The notes beneath the pieces were generated by a model that saw only the letters and a program-made list of their open reading frames with translations, was not told where the DNA came from and ran no database searches. Source: Gordionus sp. m RMFG-2023 (Eukaryota > Nematomorpha > Gordioida > Chordodea > Parachordodidae). From it: 64,000 nt of DNA. Each line of letters opens with the position of its first letter. Within the stretch, counting starts at the first letter, position 1. The position numbers and the translations under genes are program-made. The stretch covers positions 28,320,508-28,384,507 of the forward strand of contig NC_088776.1 of NCBI RefSeq assembly GCF_954871325.1. Reading direction: 5' to 3'. Below are positions 11,681-23,600 of this stretch, in pieces.

Positions 11681-14600
11681 GTACTTGCAAGGATGGGATA
11701 ATTAAAAAATTTTATAATCAAAGTCCCTTTAGATTTATTAAATATTATATAATCTTATAAAATTAGTTATATGTATAAAAATTACAATAAAAAATAAATA
11801 CAGTGTTGTTTGCTCCTTTTTAAAAAGATCTAGCTCCCGCTTTCGCTACTGAATTTTTAAAAAGAGCCCGCTCCCTCTTCAAAATATAAAAAAGAGCGTT
11901 GCATCTTAGCCGCTCTTTTGAATTTAATTTTTATTATATAAATAGTTAGGAAGAAGCCTTATTTTAATTTTAATAATTTAGCTATAACTTGTCTAATTTG
12001 GTATTTCAATATTTTGAGCGATACAATTTTAATAAAATTATTATAAATGAAAACAATATTATATATATATGACTATGAGTATCAATTAAATTATATTTAA
12101 TTTTATGGGTCATTCAATTTCAACTATTTCAAACCCAACGATGCCCAAATTAAAGAAGTGCCTACTTTTAATTTATAAATCTAAAAATAACTATTTCTGT
12201 TTTAAAATATCAACCTTTTTTCACAAATAAAAATTTATTCTAATAAATTGATTAATTATTTATTATTTGTTTAATAGTCATAAAACTTAGTACCTTACCT
12301 TCATAGCACACGTCTTGTTTTTATTGTAAAATTAAAGAATTATGAAAATTTTCACAAGTTTTTTTAAATTTTTAAATATATCCCGTTTTTATCGTAAAAT
12401 TAATGAATTATGATAAAAATTCAGACGATCATTTATTATTTTTTTAATAAAAAAAACAATTAAAATTACGCCAATTGAACGAAAAAAGTATGCAATTCTT
12501 AAAACTTTTGAGTAATGAAACTGAATTATTATTACAAAAAAAATTGCCACCAATATGCAGACAATTTTTTATAAAAAAAATTTCCCCGTGATTCAGTGAG
12601 TTACCCTTCTTTGTATATAAATTTTTTTTTAGGAATTCTTTTGTGAATTTTTATAAATAAACGGAATTTTAATATGAGAATTATCATATTCGTAATTTTT
12701 TAAAATTTTACACCATAGGGTAAAAATATAATTTATATTGTAAAGATATTAAATTATAAATTTAATGAAGATGTTCCTTGGAAAAATGACAATTATTATA
12801 ATCGGTATTTTTAAACATTTTATTTTTTTTGACGCTAATGGGCAAAAATAGTATTTTTAACATGTTAAATTAAAATTTCAATTAAGATGTACCATATGAA
12901 AATGACAATTGTCATAATCGTTATTTTTATAATTTTTTAAATTTTTTGACGTAAATGGGCGAAAATAAGTATTGCTAACATGATAAAATAAAACTATAGT
13001 GAAGATGTATCTTAGATACGTGATAATTGTTATGATCATTATTTTTAAAGTTTTAATGGGTAAAAATATAAATTGCTAACATGTTAAAATAAAATTTCGG
13101 TGAAGATGAACCATACATAAGTGATGTCATAATCGTTATTTTTAAAGTTTTTTGAATTTTTTTGACGTCAATAAGTAGAAATATAGATTTTAAGTTAAAT
13201 TAAAAATTTAGTAATGATGTACCATAGATAAGTGACAATTATCATAATCTTTATTTTTGAATTTTTTTGACGCAAATGGGTAATATATCAACCTGTTAAA
13301 TATTTAGTGATGATGTACCATAGATAAGTGACAATTATCATAATCGTTATTTTTAAAGTTTTTATTTTTTGACTTAAATGGGCTAAAATAAGTATTGCTA
13401 ACGTGTTTAAATAAAACTTTATTGAAGATGTACCCTAGATAAGTGACAATTGTCATAATCGTTATTTTTTGAATTTTTTGACGCAAATGGGTTAGAATAT
13501 AGATTGTAAAAATGTCAAATCGTTATTTAACTTTATTATTTTTTTTGAGAAATGTGTTGGTACCATATGGCGAAACAAATTAAATGGAAATTTTATGTCA
13601 TAATTGCCCCTTTTATCCTTCTTAAAATTTGATAAAAATACGCAAAGTGATTACTAAAGAGAGTTGTAACTCATGTTAAATTCTAAACTTCTAATATATG
13701 GATTCACAATCTTATTCCTTTATTTAATAAATTTTAATTCTACATCTATTATAATGTAAAACCCTGAATTCATAGTTAGCCAAAATTTTGTGTACTCACG
13801 GCGAAATCGTGCTGAGTCTTCAGAGTAAGATTTTTTTGAAAACTTAAAACCATATTAATATTATTTTTTAATATGATACAATCAACATCCTATAAATTTT
13901 ATCTTAAGATTTTGAATTTTATAAACCTACAATCTATATTTTATAACCCATTTGAGTCAAAAAAACTTTAAAAATAACGATTATGATAATTGTCACTTAT
14001 CAATGGTACATCTTCACTAAATTTTTAATTAAACATGTTAGCAATCTATATTTTTGCGTCAAAAAAAATCAAAAAACGTTAAAAATAACGATTATGACAA
14101 TTATCACTTATCTAGGAAACTTCTTCATTGAAGTTTTATTTAAACATATTAGCAATACTTATTTTAAACCATTTTCGTCTAAAAAAACTTTAATAATAAC
14201 GATTATGATAATTTTTTCTATGGTACATCTTAATTTAAATTTTAATTTAACATGTTAAAATACATATTTTTGCCCATTAGAAAATAAATTTAATATGTTT
14301 ATAAATACCAATTATAATAATTGTCATTTTTCCAAGGAACATCTTTACAATATAAATTATATTTTTACCCTTTTGTGTCAAAAAATCTTAAAAAATTACG
14401 AATATGACAATTGTCACATTAAAATATTATCATTAAAAATATCATATAAAATAACATAAAAGAGTTTAATATAAATATTTTAAAAAAATCACCTCTTTAT
14501 ATATTTAAAAAAATTCATAATTTTACAAAAATGATTAAAAAAATTATAAAAGATTTCACCTAAAAGATTGTTTATTTATAATAAAATTCACAAAGAATTC

Positions 14601-17600
14601 CTCAAAAAAGATTTATTTAAAAAGAAGATTTAAAATTTTTATCAAATCAAAATATGTTCAAAAAATATTTTTTGCTTAAAATTTTGGCGTGAAAATCACT
14701 AATAAATTGTAACAAAAATAATATTACAATAGCAGCATATCATTTTTTTTATTAAAAAAACATAAAATAAATAAATCTATTTTCTTTATATCTTCATTTC
14801 ATAATATGATAATAATTTAAATAAAAAATATTAAATCATATAAATATGTTTATTTGTTGATAATGGGCCATTCCACGTCAAATCGATCACGATTCGGCCG
14901 ACCCCTTTTAAAATTGTTAAAAATTTCTGGAATTATTTAGATAGGTAAAAGAGTGAGAAAGCCGTTTATTTTAGCTCGCTAGCACACCTGGTTCTCGAGA
15001 TATAGGGGCTCAAAGGTACAAAAAAGAGCCACTTTGGAATCTGTAAAATTTTTAAAATGCTTATATCTCAAAAACTATTTATAGTAAAAAATATTATAAT
15101 ATATCATTTTGTAGGTAAAGAAATTCTCTAATGGGCTAACAAAGAATAATAAATTTTGGCGCCTTTATAGGCTTTTAACATCCGGTTTACCTAAATTGCT
15201 TTACCTGTATTTTTAAGCAAAATAGAGTTTGTTTTTGAATTTTTTTTATTTAGACACCTTTGTTAAATATATATACAATATCGCTATCGACTCCAAAAAT
15301 TGATAAAAAAAATAGATGGCGTTCTATGAAATTACGGATTATGGTTAAAATTTTGCTGTTAACTTATCAATAACCAGATATTTTCACTTTTTATACTAAA
15401 ATAATTTGATTTTCTATTAAATATACTAATTAACTGAGGAGCAGAGTGGGCATATGCCCATTAGACACTTAATAATGTCACAAATTTCCAATAATAAATA
15501 TCTTTCATATAATTTTTTTAATTTTTAAGGTATCTATAATTTCATCGAATTTTTCATCATTTGATGAAGATAATGGTATAATTTTAGTCGTTAAAACTTT
15601 TTTTTACTCTAGATATATTTTTCTTCGAATATTTCTTTTCACATAGGCGTTTTCTTTTAATGAGGGATTCCCCATTTGATTTTAGGGATATATTAATGTT
15701 ATCAATAGCCTCTTGATTAATTATATGAAGGGGAGAATCAATATCTACATTGTCATTTGAAGTATAAGGAATGTTTGCTAATTTCTGTCGCCATGAAGAG
15801 CATATTAACATATCTAAATTGAATGGTAAATTTTTTTTAGGTCATTCAGGGTAGAATCTTTCTTAGATTCTCGCGATAATAAGCATGTCTCTGTAGATTA
15901 AATGGGTTGCAACATTTTAATATTTGGTAGGTCCATCTGTGATATAGAATAAAATTTTAATTGATCTACACCTAGAATACACGTTTTTGCACTCTCCAAA
16001 TCCTGATTGTTATTGGTAGACAGACGATAAAATTAATCTGAACGGACAGGTTAAAATTATTTAGCAGAAAGAGAGATCGTTTTAAACAATTTATTTTGTA
16101 AAATATAATCGAATATATGCCCAATAAAATATTCGTTTTTACTGCAGTTGTTATATATTATCGAGCTAATAAGCATTCGCTCGCTAAAAGTAGAGATCTA
16201 AAAAATGTAGAACTAATGATAGTGGGAGGGGGCGGTGAGGGCAGAACTGGAAAATTTTATCACAATTCTTATAAACATATCAATATTTTTATTTTCCTTA
16301 AGAATAATATTTTCAACCATTAGCGCCATCTATTTTTTTCTTCAATTTTTGGTAAAAATGTATATTATGGAAAAGTCGATAGCCGCCAAGGTTTTGACAT
16401 CGTATATATATTTATAAAAGGTGTCTAAATAAAAAGCAAAAAAAATTTCGAAAACAAACTCACTATTTTGCTTAAAAATACAGGTAAAGCAATTTAGGTA
16501 AACCGGATGTTAAAAGCCTATAATGGCGCCAATATTTATTATTCTTTGTTAGCCCATTAGAGAATTTCTTTACCTACAAAATTATATATTATAATATCTT
16601 TTTCTATAAACAATTTTTGAGATATAAGCATTTTAAAAATTTTACAGATTTTAAAGTGGCTCTTTTATGTACCTTTGAGCCCCTATATCTCGAGAACCAG
16701 GTGTGCTAGCGAGCTAAAATAAACGGCTTTCTCATTCTTTTACCTATCTAAATAATTCCAGAAATTTTTAACAATTTAAAAATGGGTCGGCCGAAAAGTG
16801 CCTTTTTTGATCGATTTGACGTGGAATGGCCCTAATAATAAATTATTTTACTAAAAATAAAAAAATAATAATTTATGCTAGGCATATCTTACGGAATTCT
16901 GACGGACGATTAGTCGATGCAAAATTTTCGACTAATTTAGGTTTAGCCTATATTTAGGCTAAGCCTAACTTAGGCGTAGTTTTTAGTCGATTACTTAACA
17001 CTATATATAAGCACACAAAACAAAATTATATTTTTATCTATATATTTTACTTAAAAAAATTATGCATCAAATTTTTTTATAATCTCTTATTTGCTTCTAA
17101 AAGTAGCAAATTTTCTAAATTTGAATCTGAGCCACAACGCCTTTCGCTTAAACCGGTTTAGTCTACTAAAGAAGAGCTGGAAAGAGATATTGTATTTATT
17201 GTGGTCTTGTTTGTTAAAAAAAATTTGTTTAGTATATTATATTGCTGATGCAGATAATTATTTGATTGAATCCAAAAAAATCTTCTAAATTATTAGAGGC
17301 TATTTTCGGTGTAATTATAAGTATTTTTATATTAGGGTTAATCCATTACAAATCAGCCAGTGTTTCAGGCGACCATCTCAAAAATAAATGAAACTTGGCA
17401 TGGTAGTTATATATGTTGTAAATTTTAATAAGATCAACCAGATCCAAATATATACGCCTTTAAAGTCAAAAAAATGTGTGATTTCATTAAATCTTATTTA
17501 AAAAAAATTACTTAGACTGAACAAATTATATAACATTTTATAGCCCTTGTTCTACATTGGAAAATATCAAAAAAAAATTAAAAATGTTTACATATTTCTG

Positions 17601-20600
17601 ACAAAAATAAAAAATTAGCATTGTTGAGAAGGGAATTTTTTGAATGCTGATATTCGTCAGGAATGTTTATTACCTTTATTATTTTGATCAATTCTTTTTT
17701 TAATTTTTATAAATTAAAAAATATAATAACAATTTTCCTTTTTTGAATGGGAATTTTTTTTTGATTGGACCTTCTCCTTATCATAACTTTCTTCTCTGTT
17801 GATAAGGATATCATCGATATCCACAATTTGAGAATCTTCATCTATTTCAGAACTAACTTATTTTCAAACATTCAACCTCTTTTAGAGGAGAAAATATTTT
17901 TTATAAGATGGAATATTTCATACATTTTAATATCTTCTGTATTTGTCAATAACATATTATGGTCTTTTATAATTTTTATGTTTTATAAGTTGAGTTTAAA
18001 AAATGGGTAAAACATAAATATCAACCCGGCTCAACATTTAATTAATTAGTTTTTGTAAATTTAAATAAATATTATATATAATATTTTTATTGTTTAACAA
18101 ATACATTAATTAAAATTATTTTTTAAACAATTTGTGCAATAAAATTAATCCGAAAAAAGAGCTAGCTGCTTCTCCCGATTTTTGAAAAAATAGCGGAGAT
18201 CCAGATTTTTTTTAAAAATTGTAGCCCGAGTAGCACTCACTAACAATTCTGGTTAAATAAAATTTGAGAAATATAATTTTAAACTTTGAAATTAATATAT
18301 TTATTTTTATTACACAGATGTTCTGGACTTTATCGTAACATCATACCTTCCTTACCTATCCAAATATGATTTATCGCATGCTTCTTTAGATAAATCTAAA
18401 AACTCTCAAGTTAATACGAATGTCAATGTAGGAGGTATAATGTCTAACAAGCAAAACGAATATTATTACAAAAAGGAAGTGTTTCATTTGGTTACAGCTA
18501 TTAAAGAGTATATTGCAACATTTATGGTTAAATATAGTTGCATAGATGCAGACCTTATTGATACGGTCATAATATCCAGGTTAATGTGTTCGATTATGCC
18601 TCTCATTACTATACCATCTGCTCGCGTTAAAGAAACATGTCTTTTAGTCTTCAGAAAGGCTCTCTTTTCTAGGTTCATACATTTGAGTATTTTTTATATA
18701 TCACAGGAATTACTTGTTTTCACCGAATAACAAAATATATAATAAATAAAATTGTTTACTAGTATTTAACTTACTTTCTTTAATTCTAACCGGGTTCGAG
18801 CCCAAATTTTTAAAATTATATAATTGTAAATATAAATAAATTTATTTACTCATATATAAATAAATAGAATTTAAAATGGCCTTAATCAGGACAAAGCAGG
18901 ATTACAAAATATTATTTTATATTCTTATTACAGACAGTTACAATGGCGAAAGATTGCTGTTATTGGATTTTGTGAATTATTAAAGCATTTAAAAATCATC
19001 ACCGAATTGTCGTTCACTCAAATTATTACGAATTCTATTGAAATGAGCCAAGTTGATACATTTAACATTTTTATAGTTTTATTTTTTTATACCTAAAATG
19101 TTAATAAACACGCCTATATGTTGTTATTTCATTATTTATATACATAGGTTTGGTGTGCTTCTAAAAACAGTTCTCAAGATAACGAGCAAATTTGCATTGA
19201 AATATTGCGTTGTCTTAAAAGATTTCTAAGGCAAAATGGTAAAATAATTACTAATTTCTAGATCATAGATATGTAAATAAGGTTATGATTTAAATGCTAT
19301 ATTTAAAAAAAATAAATTTGCTATGCTTAACCCTTTAGGTTCCCTCATAAAATTAATATGTTGCAACACGATATTTAGTAATTTTTTTATTGATTCTAGT
19401 ATAATATAATATAAAACACACAAAAAAAGTTTTTTAAATTCAAAATGGCGGCTCTCCCTGGTGGTTTCAAATTCATATCATTGACACCTTATGGAAACTT
19501 TCGAAACAGTTTCTATTTTTATTTAGACATAGTGGTACGTTGCATGATCTGCACGACCACCTTGTTCTTCTGGGATTTAACTTTGTACTACAGAAGGTAC
19601 ACCTTCTTGAGGTTCCTGCCTGAGGTTGATGAGCTGAGTTTTTTAGTCTAATTTCTGGAAGGATATAAGCTTTATTATTTTTTCTTTGCATTGATATATA
19701 ATTATTATCATTATGAATATTATCATCCCTATTAACATTTTTACAGTATGCCAATTCGCTAGCAATTATTTGTCTTCGGAATTCTTTCGATGAGAGTTTA
19801 TTATCTGTAAGAATATTGTATATTATGAATGAATTGATAATCGCCGCATCTATCAGCCAAAAAAATATTGGTAGTCACCATTTTCGCCACTTTCGCGAAA
19901 TTTCATATAAAGACTTGAAATGGTCAACAGACCCCATATATTTATTATACATCTTTATCATTATTGGACATTTTACGTCAAATACTTCCCCTTTTTTATT
20001 TTTTCTCTTCATAGTATCCACTGATCTCGGATCAATATAATTGGGCATTATAAATACGTCACGATTATCTCGCCATTTAATTATACTTATATTATTTTTG
20101 TCACTTCTCCAGTCAAACTCACCTCTTTTTAATTTTGTTTCCATATTCTTTATGGGCAAGTATCTCCTATTTTTGTTTAGTGTTCCGGTAGCATATATAC
20201 CTTTCTTTTTTAAATCGATCAATTTCAATTTGATAAGGTGTATCCGATTCATAATCATCACTATCAATTTGGTAACGTGTATCCGATTCATAATCATCTT
20301 CGGAATCAGTGGATGAGTTGTCTAACGAAGAACCTTCAGATGGAATGTCCAGATAATCATCCATATATATAACAAGCTAAAATTATTGCGAAATGAGTTG
20401 GCAAAATTTATCAATTATTTAAAAAAATAAATATTAAAAATATTGTTGTTAAGTGGCAGTGGTTAGTTTAATATACCACATTAAAGAGATCAAAATAATA
20501 TATAAATATTATTTATTTGAGCAAAAATAAATATTAGAAAGATAGATAAAATAGTGAGGAATATATACATTTAAAAATATTTGATAAATATACTTACTTA

Positions 20601-23600
20601 TAATTAAAATTGGAATTTTAAGAAAAATCATCGTAAAAAACGTATTTTGAAATAAAGGCGCGAAAAAAAAAATTAAAAAATAACTCCTCCACAAACATAT
20701 GAAAAAGAATATCTTTTAATATATATTCGTGGTGGTTTCATTTTATATGATTAACTCCTTTAGAAGATATAAAGGTTAAAAGGTGGTTTTATATTTGCAC
20801 TACCGCGACCGAAAGGGTTAAAATGAATGAATGCTTTATTAAATTAGTAGATGATATGATATAAATAACAATGTTAGTTTCTTTTATGTCTTTAATATGC
20901 TGAACATATTAATGGTATAGGACTGAATAAAGGTATCACGACAATTTGGTGAAGGTCACGGTCCGGACTGGACCGATATCATCGGACCGGACCGGACCAC
21001 GGTCCTTAAAAAAAACTATCCAGACCGTGGTCCTAAATAAAAGACCGGTCGGACCGGTCTTTTTATTTGTTTAAAAAACATATTTTTTTTAACCTAATTT
21101 AATTTATTTTATCATTTTATTAAATATAAGAGTATTATATAAACAATAAAATTTATCCAATGGTATTGAAGAAAGTGATTTTGTGCTTGCGGAGGGCATA
21201 TTAAAATTAAGAGTAGATTGTGTTTTTGTGATATTTTCATTTTCATCATTAGAAATATATATTTTATGTTTTATCAGATGTCTGCTTAAGGTACCTAATT
21301 ATTTTATTAAGAATAAGGTTAAGTTATTTTGACAATGAATTATTCAGACAGTTTCTTAAGAAAAAATAGAACTATATAAATAATAACCAACATATTTTAA
21401 TAATAATACTGCTTATTTTGATTAATTTGTTGCTTAAAAAATTATAAACAATTATTTTGTTACTTGTTGCTGACGATACATTAAATTTGGTACTGCAGTG
21501 AATACATACTCTGTGTTTTTTATTGTGACTATAAGTAAAATGTTTCTTGGACAAACTTATGGTTTTTATATCGTAAAATAAAAATTAACAAAATCTAAAA
21601 TAACTCATCTAGAAAAATATCATAAAATAAAATATACAAAAAAATCATATTATTTGAATAGTAAAGCAAACTTAAATAATAATAAAAGACCGGTTTGGAC
21701 CGTGGTCTGGACCGCAAAAGAAAAAAAGACCGGTCCGGACCACGGTCCTCAAAAAAGATCAGTCCGGTCCCGGTCTAAGACCGATAGGACCGGACTTAGT
21801 GAAGATAATTTCGCGCATTTTATTCAAAATATTTTAAGAAAATCTTTATAAATTGAAAATAAATATTTTATTATCAAAAATCGGTTCCAAACTATGTTTA
21901 TATAAATAGATATTTAAGTGAAAGTAATATTTAAATAATATAATATCTTAAAGTCATATTTTTCTAATTATTGAATATAATAAGTTTTATAAATTTATAT
22001 CTGACTTAAAGAAAAATATTTATGAGGGAGGGGGGTGGGGTATATTTGTAAATATATTCTATTTAATGTGTAACGAGGTTTTTGAAAGTATAAAATATTT
22101 AACATTTGGATTTAATTTTTTTAAAATGCAATTTTACATAATGACCAATCTATAGTTATTTACGCTTTACTTTATAATAAAAAATAATACAGATGTTACC
22201 GTAAAATGTATCATATATGATTACACAAAAGAGATTTGTGACAAAAATCCTGCTATGCTAAGATTAATGCTAGAGTGCCTTTATGAACACTTTGCAGAAT
22301 TTCTCAATAATTCACAAGATCCAGTTATATTAAAAATCGAAAAATGCATTAAATATGATAATGGTAAATTAATATTGATTAATATTTGTTTTTAAAAGTA
22401 AATTTGAAAACATAAATGAAACTAGAGGTCTGCTAAACCCATCCGTGATCAACTCTGATTACTATAAATAATTTTTATATTAAGTTGGTTCAATTTAGGA
22501 ATTTTTTACTTGGGTTGGGTTAGGTTGTTTTCTTTGGAAAAATCTTTATTAATTGAATTTAATCAGTGATATATCATGGTTTGATTTGGCTGACCCCTTT
22601 CAATATATCCAAGGGATAAAGACAATGAATTTTACTATCATTGCTTCTCTCAAGATTGCGGGAATATTCAGATTCGATCTTGATGGCCCCTGCAACGGTA
22701 TACACTTTAGAAACTTTGTAAATGAAATACTAAATCATTTGAAGAAGTTAATATGATGAATATGATCTTTGTGATGGATCATGTTCCATTTCATCATAAA
22801 TACAATCAGAGAATCGATAGAAAGAAGTCCGTATCTTAATCCCATTGAAAATGTTTTATCAATGGAAGGATTTTGTCAAAAATTATAATCCTAATAACCA
22901 GAAAGAATTAATTCGTTTTATAGAACATGGAGAGAGAGAAATATCTGAGGATAAGGCAAAAAATTATTTTATAAATATGGAGACCTATATTCCAAAATGT
23001 AGAAGAAGGGAAAAGATTAATATAATTGTTTCTTACTATATATACATCGTAATTGTAATAAAATAATTTGATATGCAAAAAATACTAATAAATTTTTTTT
23101 ATCTACCAGTGAGAAATAAAAATTAAGTGAAAACCTCTCGAACGTTGCACTGCCCTTGAGCTACCACTCTGTTTCACAGAGAGCAAAACGTTGGCATGTC
23201 GCATCACAGAGCCTAATATTTGGGATGCGATTACGATTAGGGTTAAGAATTGTGAAAATAAAAATATATAGGTTAATGTGTTCGATTATGCCTCACATTA
23301 CTATACCATATGCTCGCGTTAAAGAAACATGTCTTTTCTCATTTTTTTATAAAATAATGGTCGGCCCTGAACATAAATGTATGTATGAAGTATGGTAAAC
23401 ATTTATAAAAAATAATACAAAATTTTATAATGCCGAGTCAGATATAAAAAAATAAGCGGAATGAGTTAATATATAAGCAAAAATTACTGTTCCTTTAATA
23501 GGCAAAACAAAATAAATTTGACGATTTTAGAGAACTTAGTCATAGTCATAAACATTTTTAAATTCTTGAGGGGGGGGGGCTCATAAACTCCCAACTAGAC

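Larger units (their letters stand above)
11801..18238. mobile_element. Possible hAT-like ends enclosing two foldback elements
   Basis: Near 11801 CAGTGTTGTTTGCTCC starts a block rich in AGCTCCCGCT motifs. Near 18238 a block with GGAGATCCAG and GCTAGCTGC ends in GTAGCACTC, roughly the inverse. This looks like the two ends of one hAT-like element in the FANCI intron 11681-18317. No transposase remains between them, and the flanking octamers match only 5 of 8, so the pairing is tentative. Confidence 0.35.

Noticed and set aside
17765-18010. An 81-codon hydrophobic plus-strand frame
   Set aside because: It is AT-driven (Phe, Ile, Leu-rich), lies in the FANCI intron and has no family resemblance.
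23115-23165. tRNA-like words on the minus strand (TAGCTCAAGGG, then GTTCGA)
   Set aside because: The A-box and B-box words are too close together and no cloverleaf can be drawn, so neither a tRNA nor a SINE is supported.
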